From Klebsiella michiganensis (GTDB lineage: Bacteria; Pseudomonadota; Gammaproteobacteria; Enterobacterales; Enterobacteriaceae), in the NCBI RefSeq assembly GCF_002925905.1, contig NZ_PRDB01000001.1, positions 1,178,001-1,242,000 of the forward strand: a stretch of DNA of 64,000 nt, given 5' to 3'. The position numbers and the translations under genes were made by a program. A model generated the notes under the pieces. That model was given only the letters and a program-made list of their open reading frames with translations. It did not search any database and was not told where the DNA came from. This document shows positions 51,178 through 58,532 of the stretch, piece after piece. How positions within the stretch are numbered: the stretch's first letter is position 1; each line of letters starts with the position of its first letter.

Positions 51178-51948
51178 ATGAAAGGACAACACCGTCTGGA
51201 TAAGATTGTGGCGTATTTGAAAAATCATACGCTGGTGACCGTGGAACAGCTGGTGGATGCGGTAGAAGCATCGCCTGCAACGATACGACGCGATCTGATC
51301 AAACTGGATGAGCAAGGCGTGATCAGCCGCAGCCACGGCGGTGTTGCCCTGCGGCGCTTTGAGCCTTCTCAGCCTACCACCAATGAAAAGCAGCTACGAT
51401 CGCCTGCGGAAAAGCGGGCGATTGCGCGTTTTGCCGCCTCGATGGTGCAGGCGGGCGACGCGGTGGTACTGGATGCCGGCACCACCATGCTGGAGCTGGC
51501 AAAATGCCTGACCCATCTTCCGCTCAGGGTGATCACAGTCGATCTGCATATCGCTCTGTTTTTATCCGAGTTCCGGCAGATAGAAGTGACCATCGTCGGT
51601 GGCCGCATTGATGACAGCAGTCAGTCCTGTATCGGCGAGTTTGGTCGTAAGATGTTACGTAGCGTCTATCCCGATATCGCTTTTATGAGCTGTAACAGCT
51701 GGAGCGTGGAAAAGGGCGTGACGACGCCGACGGAAGAAAAGGCGGGGCTGAAGCAGGAGATCATTGCCAACGCCCAGCGTAAGATCTTACTGGCCGACAG
51801 CAGCAAATATGGCGCCCACTCGCTGTTCAACGTCGCTCCGCTGGGCCGCTTCACTGACATTATTACCGATGTGAGTCTGCCTCTTCCCGTTCAGGCTGAG
51901 CTGAAAGCGCAGTCCGTTGCCCTTACGCTGGTACAGCCTGAACGTTAA
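51178..51948 (+). CDS. DeoR-family regulator of the acid-sugar operon
   Basis: A 256-residue transcription factor. The N-terminal DeoR helix-turn-helix (about residues 5-57) reads [20 protein letters not shown], then [20 protein letters not shown] and [12 protein letters not shown]. The C-terminal DeoRC sugar-phosphate sensor has [15 protein letters not shown] and [17 protein letters not shown]. It lies 9 nt after pdxA2 as the last gene of the operon. It most likely represses the operon and responds to a phosphorylated intermediate. That link is inferred from position; no operator was identified. Confidence 0.85.
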   Translation: MKGQHRLDKIVAYLKNHTLVTVEQLVDAVEASPATIRRDLIKLDEQGVISRSHGGVALRRFEPSQPTTNEKQLRSPAEKRAIARFAASMVQAGDAVVLDAGTTMLELAKCLTHLPLRVITVDLHIALFLSEFRQIEVTIVGGRIDDSSQSCIGEFGRKMLRSVYPDIAFMSCNSWSVEKGVTTPTEEKAGLKQEIIANAQRKILLADSSKYGAHSLFNVAPLGRFTDIITDVSLPLPVQAELKAQSVALTLVQPER

Positions 51949-51971
51949 GGATACCGCCAGCCGATACGGTG

Positions 51972-52766
51972 TTACACGCTCGGTATATTACGTCCGTAGT
52001 AGATTTCGCGCATCTCTTTCCAGAGCAGGTCGGTAATCACCTTACGCTCCTCTTCGCTCAAATCTTCCGGCTTCGTGTGGAACATATAGTGCTTAAGGTC
52101 GAACTCCTTAAGCAACATCTTAGTATGGAAAATATTTTCCTGATAAACGTTCACGTCCACCATGTCATACAAAGACTTAATATCTTCGGACATGAAGTTC
52201 TGAATGGAGTTAATTTCATGATCGATGAAGTGCTTCATGCCGTTCACATCGCGGGTAAAACCGCGAACGCGATAATCAATCGTGACGATATCGGATTCTA
52301 GCTGGTGAATCAGATAGTTCAGGGCCTTCAGCGGTGAAATGACCCCGCAGGTTGAGACTTCAATATCGGCGCGGAAGGTGCACAGTCCGCCCTCAGGATG
52401 GCTTTCCGGATAGGTGTGAACGCAGATATGGCTTTTATCGAGATGCGCCACCACGGTTTCCGGTAGCGGACCCGGGTGTTCTGTCTGATCGATAAGCTGC
52501 GGATCGACTGGCTCTTCGCTGACCAGGATCGTCACGCTGGCGCCCTGCGGTTCATAATCCTGGCGGGCAATGTTAAGAATATTGGCGCCGATAATCGAAC
52601 AGGTCTCTGACAAAATTTCCGTCAGGCGGTTGGCGTTGTAGAGTTCGTCAATATAGGCGATGTAGCCATCGCGCTCCTCTGCCGTTTTTGCGTAGCAGAT
52701 ATCGTAAATGCAAAAACTCAGGCTTTTGGTCAGATTGTTAAAGCCGTGCAGCTTCAATTTTTTCAA
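51972..52766 (-). CDS. speD: S-adenosylmethionine decarboxylase proenzyme SpeD
   Basis: A 264-residue pyruvoyl-dependent decarboxylase that makes the aminopropyl donor for spermidine. Self-cleavage at the Lys-Ser bond in [18 protein letters not shown] produces the pyruvoyl group. Other family segments are [20 protein letters not shown] and [13 protein letters not shown]. The start is a TTG at 52766 preceded by the very strong TAAGGAGGTGA ribosome-binding site, as in E. coli. It follows speE by 14 nt in one operon. Confidence 0.97.
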   Translation of the reverse strand: MKKLKLHGFNNLTKSLSFCIYDICYAKTAEERDGYIAYIDELYNANRLTEILSETCSIIGANILNIARQDYEPQGASVTILVSEEPVDPQLIDQTEHPGPLPETVVAHLDKSHICVHTYPESHPEGGLCTFRADIEVSTCGVISPLKALNYLIHQLESDIVTIDYRVRGFTRDVNGMKHFIDHEINSIQNFMSEDIKSLYDMVDVNVYQENIFHTKMLLKEFDLKHYMFHTKPEDLSEEERKVITDLLWKEMREIYYGRNIPSV

Positions 52767-52780
52767 TTTAGATCACCTCC

Positions 52781-53644
52781 TTACTTAACGGTGGATAGCG
52801 CATCCAGTAAATACTGCGGTAAAGCAAATGCCGCCGCGTGAATGGCCGGATTGTAATAACGGCACTTCAGGTTCGACTTGTGAAAACGGGCCTGGATGAT
52901 TTCACTGGAAAGATGGCGCAGCGCTTCGTTGTCCGTGGCCCATGCGAAGGTCATGATGCCGCCGTAGTAGGTGGGAATCGCCGCCTGATAGAAGCTTACG
53001 TCGCTAAAGTAATGGCTGAGCTTGCGATGGCTATCGACGGCCTCATCTTGTTGCAGGAAGCTGACGCCGTTCTGAGCGACAAAGATCCCGCCTGGGTTGA
53101 GGCAGCGCTTGCAGCCTTCATAGAAGGCGGAAGTAAACAGGCTCTCGCCGGGACCAATAGGATCGGTGCAGTCGGAGATAATGACGTCAAACGTTTGCGC
53201 CGTCTGGTTAACAAAATTGACGCCATCGTCAATCACCAGGGTAAAGCGCGGGTCGTCGTACGCACCCGCATTATGGTTGGGGAGGTACTGGCGACAGAAT
53301 GAAACCACGCCAGCGTCAATTTCTACCATGGTGATGGTTTCGACGCTGCGGTGACGGGAGACTTCGCGCAGCATGGCGCCATCGCCGCCGCCGATAATTA
53401 ACACATGTTTCGCCTGGCCGTGGGCCATCAGAGGAACATGGGTCATCATTTCATGGTAGATAAACTCATCACGTTCGGTGGTTTGTACCACGCCGTCCAG
53501 CGCCATCACGCGGCCAAAGGCTGCGTTTTCGAAAATGATTAAATCCTGATGCTCGGTTTTCTCATGATACAGAACGTTATCAACGCTGAAATACTGACCA
53601 AAATGGTCGTGCAGCGTTTCATGCCACAGATTGCTATCGGCCAC
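52781..53644 (-). CDS. speE: spermidine synthase SpeE
   Basis: A 287-residue aminopropyltransferase that forms spermidine from putrescine and decarboxylated SAM. The methyltransferase-like fold shows [37 protein letters not shown], and the catalytic-site segment [16 protein letters not shown]. The frame is open to a GTG at 53668. The GTG at 53644 is chosen because AAGGAGG lies just upstream of it and the product then begins [11 protein letters not shown] at family length. A TATGAT hexamer on the minus strand (53698-53703) may be the -10. Confidence 0.95.
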   Translation of the reverse strand: MADSNLWHETLHDHFGQYFSVDNVLYHEKTEHQDLIIFENAAFGRVMALDGVVQTTERDEFIYHEMMTHVPLMAHGQAKHVLIIGGGDGAMLREVSRHRSVETITMVEIDAGVVSFCRQYLPNHNAGAYDDPRFTLVIDDGVNFVNQTAQTFDVIISDCTDPIGPGESLFTSAFYEGCKRCLNPGGIFVAQNGVSFLQQDEAVDSHRKLSHYFSDVSFYQAAIPTYYGGIMTFAWATDNEALRHLSSEIIQARFHKSNLKCRYYNPAIHAAAFALPQYLLDALSTVK

Positions 53645-53779
53645 GGGCAGATCCTCCTTTGTTAACACCTGTTACACCCATTAAAAATGAGCGCAACATC
53701 ATAGCCAACTATAGAAGATGATGCACGGTGGATATTTCAGCAAATGAAGCGTGGAACATTACCCGTTCACAAAGAGGGG

Positions 53780-53802
53780 AAAACGCCTCCCCGGTGGGAG
53801 GC
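53780..53802 (-). terminator. terminator after the coiled-coil FKBP gene
   Basis: Read on the minus strand, GCCTCCC and GGGAGGC (53785-53791 and 53796-53802) form a 7-bp stem with a 4-nt loop, followed by GTTTTC. Confidence 0.65.
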
Positions 53803-53809
53803 ACCAGGA

Positions 53810-55573
53810 TCAGGGTTTTTTAACCTGTGGTTCCGCCGCAGTGGCGTCAACGATTCTGACGGTATATACCATGGTCGCTCCCGGCGGGATTTTAGGCGGC
53901 TTGCCTTCGCTGCCGTAGGCGAGATTGGGAGGGATCACGACCGTTATCGCTCCGTGGTTTCCCAGCCGCTTGAGTGGCCCAAGGAAGATGGGAGGATAAG
54001 ATTTCAGAGGCTGGGACCAGACTTTCCCCTCCGCTTCCATATCGTTAATGACGGTTCCGTCGGTAAGCGTTTCCTTGATGGTGACGGTAACGATATCGCT
54101 GTCGAGAATCTTGCCCTTGCCGGCATAATCTATGCGACTGTAAATGCCGTCTTTCAATACCACCCCTTTTTGCTTCGCGAAGTGTTGTTGATATTTCTTT
54201 CCTTCGCTAAGGGTTTGCTGTTCGAGCTTCTTTAGGTTCTGAAAGACTTTTTTAGACACATCGAATAAGGCTTTATTGCGCGCTTTCTCATCAAGGGCGA
54301 TATCCCCTGAAAAAGAATCCATAATCCCCTGTAAAACGGTATCTTTACTGGTTTTTACGCCCTGAGATGCCCGGGTAGATAAGAGCTGCAGCACCTCCTC
54401 GCCCATCGATACGCCGATAGCGTAAGCCTGCCGCAGAGGCTCTTTTGCAAAGTCGATAGCCAGCGGCTTTTTCGCCTCGGCGTCAGCAAGCCTGGCCTTT
54501 AGCCGGGTAATTTCATCGGCGCTGGCCTGCTGTAGGGCGTGGTCTTGATCGGCCTGCTGACGGACAGCATCCGCCTGAAGGGACGGCTGGGGCTTACTGA
54601 TGATAACGGCGTCTAGTTTAGCCGTGAGCGCCTGTTTTTCTACTGCCGCGGCCGCCAGCTTTGTCGTTAAATCTGTTTTTTCCGCTTCACTGGCGGCGAG
54701 CTTCGCTATCGCTGCTTTCTGCTCGGCTTGAGACGCATCGAGTTTCGTTTGCAGCGCCCGCTGTGCGGCGTCAGCCGCGGCGAGTTTTGTCAGCATTTCC
54801 TGCTGATCTGCCTCTGCAGCAGCGAGCCTTGTTGCGAGGGCTTGCCTCTCTTTCGCCTCTGTCGTGAACTTACCGGTGAGCGCTTGTTTCTCTGCTGCGG
54901 CCGCCGCCAGCTTTGAGAGCGTATCCTGTTTTTCTGTTTCCAGCGCTGCGAGCTTCTGCTGCAGGGATTGCTTTTCGGCGGTTGCCTCAGCCAGCTGACG
55001 CTCAACTTTTTGTTTCGCGGATTCTATTAATGCCACTCTTTTTTCCTGCTGCAGCGTTTTATTTTCTGTGGCATTACGCTGACCCTCGATCTGTTTTATT
55101 TCAGCCGCGGCGGATAGCGCGTTATCTATTAATTGTTGTTTTTCGGCTACGGCAGTCGCTAACTTTTTCTCAAGCAGCTGAATTTTATCCTTCAGCGCTT
55201 TTTGGTTGTCTGCTTCGGCGTTCATCATGGCCGGCTTCGCATCAAGCTGCTGCCGAAGTTGGCGGATGAGTTTATCTTTTTGAGCAATTATTGCAGCCTG
55301 ACGGGAAACTTCATGGGTATTCAGGACGGTTTTTTTATTCGTTGTTTTTGTATTATTGCTTTTCTCCTCAACGGGCTTTACCGGCTCGCTGATTTTTTGC
55401 GCCTGATGCTCTTTAGCATAATTTAAAAATGCCGGGCCTGAAGCATCACTATTTGAGCTTGCCGTGACGCTAATAAGGGCATCTTTTTCCGCATAGACAT
55501 CCGGCGATAGCGCCAGCACAAAAACTGCTGCCAGCGATACCGGATTGAAGTTTTTGGCTATTTTCCCGTTCAT
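53810..55573 (-). CDS. exported coiled-coil FKBP-like protein
   Basis: A 587-residue exported protein. Residues 1-28 form a signal peptide ending DVYA. Residues 90-365 are almost entirely coiled coil, including nine 14-residue repeats at 200-325 (consensus EKQALxxKLAAAEA). Residues 377-470 resemble the dimerisation domain of FkpA/Mip proteins (LRQAYAIGVSMGEEVLQLL, KYQQHFAKQKGVVLKDGIY). Residues 485-576 are an FKBP_C domain ending PPNLAYGSEGKPPKIPPGAT. Several usual pocket residues look lost: VNYKGTL is VTIKETL, the FD pair is IND, and PGWxEGL is PIFLGPL. Isomerase activity is therefore doubtful, and a chaperone or scaffold role is more likely. It overlaps the upstream lipoprotein gene by 4 nt. 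E. coli K-12 lacks it at this site. Confidence 0.85.
   Translation of the reverse strand: MNGKIAKNFNPVSLAAVFVLALSPDVYAEKDALISVTASSNSDASGPAFLNYAKEHQAQKISEPVKPVEEKSNNTKTTNKKTVLNTHEVSRQAAIIAQKDKLIRQLRQQLDAKPAMMNAEADNQKALKDKIQLLEKKLATAVAEKQQLIDNALSAAAEIKQIEGQRNATENKTLQQEKRVALIESAKQKVERQLAEATAEKQSLQQKLAALETEKQDTLSKLAAAAAEKQALTGKFTTEAKERQALATRLAAAEADQQEMLTKLAAADAAQRALQTKLDASQAEQKAAIAKLAASEAEKTDLTTKLAAAAVEKQALTAKLDAVIISKPQPSLQADAVRQQADQDHALQQASADEITRLKARLADAEAKKPLAIDFAKEPLRQAYAIGVSMGEEVLQLLSTRASQGVKTSKDTVLQGIMDSFSGDIALDEKARNKALFDVSKKVFQNLKKLEQQTLSEGKKYQQHFAKQKGVVLKDGIYSRIDYAGKGKILDSDIVTVTIKETLTDGTVINDMEAEGKVWSQPLKSYPPIFLGPLKRLGNHGAITVVIPPNLAYGSEGKPPKIPPGATMVYTVRIVDATAAEPQVKKP
54599..54976 (-). repeat. 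nine tandem 42-bp units coding a 14-residue coiled-coil repeat
   Basis: Residues 200-325 of the FKBP-like protein divide into nine consecutive 14-residue units with no gaps, each two heptads. Most units begin (E/D)(K/Q)Q and carry (K/R)LAA near position 8. At the DNA level the copies are diverged, so the array is old or is kept by selection on the protein. Confidence 0.85.
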
Positions 55574-55989
55574 GGCTGAACATTTTCACCACGTTTAACA
55601 AGGCTATCGATCAGCTCCTTTTCAATATCAGCGCACAGCTTGATTGATTTGAACTGGTACATCGAATCGATCCCCTGTTTTGTCGGTTCTGCCACTTTAC
55701 TGCGCACAGAATTATATTGTGATGCCGCGCTAAGCAGGGCAGTGAACTCATTGCCGAGTTTGTCCGCCTGTTTGGGGTTCACTTCTTTCAGCGACTCCAG
55801 CGCTTTACGGCAAGTGTCTAAACGCGCTTGCTCATCGGCGATTCTCTGCTGTTCGGTTTGCTGTTGGCTTAATGTCGACTCAGATAAGGGTTTCACTAAT
55901 CCGGCGGATTGCCTGGATTGTATTGAATTACAACCCGCTAATAAAATGAGGGCCAGAGGCGCTATGCTTGTAAATAAGGATCTGTTCAA
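55570..55989 (-). CDS. small outer-membrane-type lipoprotein of unknown function
   Basis: A 139-residue lipoprotein precursor that I do not recognise. The signal peptide MNRSLFTSIAPLALILLAGC has a perfect lipobox (LAGC), with Cys20 as the acylation site and Asn at +2 (sorting to the outer membrane expected). The mature part is mostly helical and charged, with two further cysteines (TCRKALE and KLCADIEKE) that could pair. The start is a TTG at 55989; no in-frame ATG lies nearby upstream. Its TGA overlaps the ATG of the coiled-coil FKBP gene (ATGA), so the two products are probably made together and may work together in the periplasm. Confidence 0.8.
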   Translation of the reverse strand: MNRSLFTSIAPLALILLAGCNSIQSRQSAGLVKPLSESTLSQQQTEQQRIADEQARLDTCRKALESLKEVNPKQADKLGNEFTALLSAASQYNSVRSKVAEPTKQGIDSMYQFKSIKLCADIEKELIDSLVKRGENVQP

Positions 55990-56334
55990 GGTTTCATTCC
56001 ATTGATAAAAAGAGGTGTTATCGGGCGATAATAGTGTGCGAAAAAGAAGAATGCAATAATAGAGTTTATGATTTTTGATGGCGTACTTTTAATATTAGTT
56101 ATACCCGTCATATTTCACGCTGCTTATGCGTTGGCTACGCTCGCTCACCCCTTGTCGCCTTCAAGTAACTCTAATTATTTAGGGTATATATTAATATGTT
56201 GAATGCTTAATGAATTATCATTGAATTCTATGAATTGAGATATAAATTAAGTGCTGTTGTTAATTGAATTGCTATTATTACGCGGCGCCATAGCCGTATT
56301 CGCACGGCTACCGTATTATGAAATGAAGGGGGGG
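55990..56334. other. A/T-rich spacer with a palindromic repeat
   Basis: A 345-bp non-coding stretch between the lipoprotein gene and yacC, notably A/T-rich. It contains the 89-bp inverted-repeat element at 56100-56188. Otherwise I see no gene. The promoter of the lipoprotein-FKBP operon should lie near 56000-56090 on the minus strand. Confidence 0.65.
56100..56188. repeat. 89-bp miniature inverted-repeat element
   Basis: It begins TATACCCGTCATATTTCACG and ends with CTAATTATTTAGGGTATA. The terminal TATACCC/GGGTATA are exact inverted repeats and the next bases are partly complementary. The internal GCGTTGGCTACGCTCGCTCA, then CCCC, and CCTTCAAGTAACTC match, from memory, a dispersed palindromic repeat common in enterobacteria such as Serratia, Yersinia and Salmonella. 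It is non-coding. Confidence 0.7.
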
Positions 56335-56682
56335 TTATTTCACGTAAGCGAGCAGGCTAAGCGAATCGCGGGCCAGCGCTTTGCATTTTTTAGTGGTGGG
56401 AATCTGGATTCCGCTAAGGTCCCGGTAGCTATCTTCGCCGAGCGCTTTCATATTGAAGCTGTCGTAATTGCTTAAATCCCATTGATTCTGCTGAGCAAAA
56501 AAGACCAGGGCACGGCGAATCTGCGTGTTAGGCAGATTTTGATAACCGCAGTCGTTCTTCAGGAAGACGAATACTGCCGTTAAATCAGCCATATCTTCCG
56601 CTTCGGACTCGCTTAATGCATAGCTATTGGCGGAGAGAGTCAGCAGGCTGCCAAGCACTATTGTTCTGAAAAGCGTCTTCAT
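56335..56682 (-). CDS. yacC: exported PulS/OutS-like protein YacC
   Basis: A 115-residue exported protein, counterpart of E. coli YacC in the same place beside cueO. The signal peptide [20 protein letters not shown] is cleaved after YA. The mature part is [49 protein letters not shown] and [18 protein letters not shown], with two cysteines likely forming a disulphide. It is similar to type II secretion pilotins (PulS_OutS family), but no type II secretin gene is in this window. The ATG at 56682 gives the family length; the ORF extends 13 codons upstream without support. Confidence 0.93.
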   Translation of the reverse strand: MKTLFRTIVLGSLLTLSANSYALSESEAEDMADLTAVFVFLKNDCGYQNLPNTQIRRALVFFAQQNQWDLSNYDSFNMKALGEDSYRDLSGIQIPTTKKCKALARDSLSLLAYVK

Positions 56683-56762
56683 TTTTTCTACCATTGAATC
56701 ACGGACAAACAAAGTTAGCACACTTCGTTACAGTGCGCCGAGCTTTATTCTTACTCTTCTGC

Positions 56763-56793
56763 TTGACCTTCCTGTTGGGGGAGGGTTTAAGCT
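56763..56793 (+). promoter_or_regulatory. CueR-type promoter of cueO
   Basis: TTGACC (56763-56768) and TAAGCT (56788-56793) are separated by 19 bp, the long spacer typical of MerR-family activation. The spacer region carries the dyad ACCTTCC-N7-GGAGGGT (56766-56786), one mismatch from the CueR box pattern ACCTTCC-N7-GGAAGGT. Copper(I)-dependent activation of cueO by CueR is well known in E. coli. Confidence 0.85.
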
Positions 56794-56828
56794 CAATTAT
56801 TCACCAGCAGAATAAAAAGGATGTGAAA

Positions 56829-58430
56829 ATGCAACGTCGTGAGTTTCTTAAACTAACCGCTGCGGTCAGCGTGGCCAGCGCATTGCCGCTATGGAGCCGC
56901 TCGGTTTTTGCCGCCAGCCGCCCATCTTTGCCTGTACCCGAACTGCTTACCGCCGACGCGCGTAATCGCATCTCGTTAATCATTCAGGCTGGAAAAACGC
57001 AGTTCGGCCCTCATCTGGCGACCACCTGGGGCTATAACGGCAATCTGCTGGGCCCGGCCCTACAGCTTAAGCAGGGTGAGGAGGCGACCATCGACATTCA
57101 TAACCGTCTGGCGGAGGAGACCACCGTGCACTGGCACGGTCTGGAGGTTCCCGGCGCCGTGGACGGCGGTCCCCAGGACGTGATTGCCGCCGGAGGCTCC
57201 CGCACGGTGACCTTTACCCCAACGCAGCGGGCGGCGACCTGCTGGTTCCATCCCCATCAGCATGGTAAAACCGGCAGACAGGTCGCGATGGGGCTGGCAG
57301 GGCTGGTGCTGATTTCTGATGCAGAAAGCGAAAAGCTGCTCCTGCCAAAGCAGTGGGGAATTGATGATGTCCCGGTGATTGTGCAGGATAAAAAATTCAC
57401 CTCAGCGGGAGAGATTGATTATCAGCTCGATATTATGAGCGCAGCCGTGGGCTGGTTTGGCGATACGCTGCTCACTAACGGCGCGCTGTACCCGGAGCAC
57501 GCTGCGCCTCGCGGCTGGCTACGTTTACGTCTGCTGAACGGCTGTAATGCGCGTTCTTTGAATTTCGCCACCAGCGATAAGCGGCCCATGTACGTCGTGG
57601 CAAGCGATGGTGGTCTCCTGGCTGAGCCGGTGAAAGTTAACGCGCTGCCGGTGCTGATGGGCGAGCGTTTCGAAGTGCTGGTAGATACCACTGACGGGAA
57701 GCCCTTCGATTTAATTACGCTCCCGGTCAACCAGATGGGGATGGCGATCGCTCCGTTTGATCGGCCGCAGCCAGTGTTACGCGTGCAGCCGCTGACTATC
57801 CAGGCTTCCGGTAAGCTGCCGGATGTGCTGGCCGCTATGCCAGCGCTGCCCTCGCTTCAGGGCCTGACTCAGCGTACTTTGCAGCTCTCGATGGATCCGA
57901 TGCTCGATATGATGGGCATGCAGGCGCTGATGCAAAAATATGGCGACCAGGCCATGTCCGGCATGGACCATGGCATGATGATGAATCACGGAGAGATGGG
58001 GAATATGAACAATATGAACCACGGTGACATGGGAAGCATGAATCATGGCGGCACGGCGCAGATGAAGCACGGTAATAAGGAGTTTGATTTCCATAATGCG
58101 AATCGGATCAACGGTAAAGCCTTTGATATGAATGTTCCCCTGTTTGCGGCGGCGAAAGGGCAGTATGAGCGGTGGGTGATTTCTGGCAAAGGCGACATGA
58201 TGCTGCATCCGTTCCATATTCACGGCACTCAGTTCCGTATTTTGTCCGAAAACGGTAAAGCGCCGGCACCCCACAGGAGCGGCTGGAAAGATACCGTCAG
58301 GGTTGAAGGCGATGTCAGTGAAGTACTGGTGAAATTTGATCACGATGCGCCGAAAGAACATGCCTATATGGCGCACTGCCATCTGCTGGAGCATGAAGAT
58401 ACGGGAATGATGCTGGGATTTACGGTGTAG
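56829..58430 (+). CDS. cueO: multicopper oxidase CueO
   Basis: A 533-residue periplasmic cuprous oxidase for copper tolerance. The N-terminal twin-arginine signal is [20 protein letters not shown], with cleavage near VFAA. Copper ligands are visible in [37 protein letters not shown] and the type 1 set [12 protein letters not shown]. The Met/His-rich insert near residues 375-415 ([20 protein letters not shown] and following) is longer than in E. coli. The ATG at 56829 follows AAAAAGGA; the longer frame from 56694 would run through the promoter. Confidence 0.96.
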   Translation: MQRREFLKLTAAVSVASALPLWSRSVFAASRPSLPVPELLTADARNRISLIIQAGKTQFGPHLATTWGYNGNLLGPALQLKQGEEATIDIHNRLAEETTVHWHGLEVPGAVDGGPQDVIAAGGSRTVTFTPTQRAATCWFHPHQHGKTGRQVAMGLAGLVLISDAESEKLLLPKQWGIDDVPVIVQDKKFTSAGEIDYQLDIMSAAVGWFGDTLLTNGALYPEHAAPRGWLRLRLLNGCNARSLNFATSDKRPMYVVASDGGLLAEPVKVNALPVLMGERFEVLVDTTDGKPFDLITLPVNQMGMAIAPFDRPQPVLRVQPLTIQASGKLPDVLAAMPALPSLQGLTQRTLQLSMDPMLDMMGMQALMQKYGDQAMSGMDHGMMMNHGEMGNMNNMNHGDMGSMNHGGTAQMKHGNKEFDFHNANRINGKAFDMNVPLFAAAKGQYERWVISGKGDMMLHPFHIHGTQFRILSENGKAPAPHRSGWKDTVRVEGDVSEVLVKFDHDAPKEHAYMAHCHLLEHEDTGMMLGFTV

Positions 58431-58500
58431 AATTCGCTTCCCGTCTAAGGGCAGGGCGTGTGACTTGCTTCGATAGAAAAGAGAGAGATGTACCATAGAG

Positions 58501-58532
58501 AGAAGGCCCGGAAACCGGGCCTTCTGTTTTTT
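58501..58532 (+). terminator. terminator after cueO
   Basis: AGAAGGCCCGG and CCGGGCCTTCT (58501-58511 and 58515-58525) form a perfect 11-bp stem with an AAA loop, followed by GTTTTTT. It ends at the stop of the convergent gcd. Confidence 0.92.

Noticed and set aside
53744-54235. A plus-strand 163-codon ORF downstream of speE.
   Set aside because: It lies antisense to the end of the FKBP-like gene, whose FKBP_C motifs are clear on the minus strand.
54599-54976. Regular 42-bp periodicity, considered as a CRISPR-like or satellite array.
   Set aside because: The units are diverged, contiguous without spacers, and in frame. They code a coiled-coil heptad repeat.
56694-56828. A 45-codon N-terminal extension of CueO.
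   Set aside because: It would translate through the CueR-type promoter. The Tat signal starts at 56829 with a proper ribosome-binding site.
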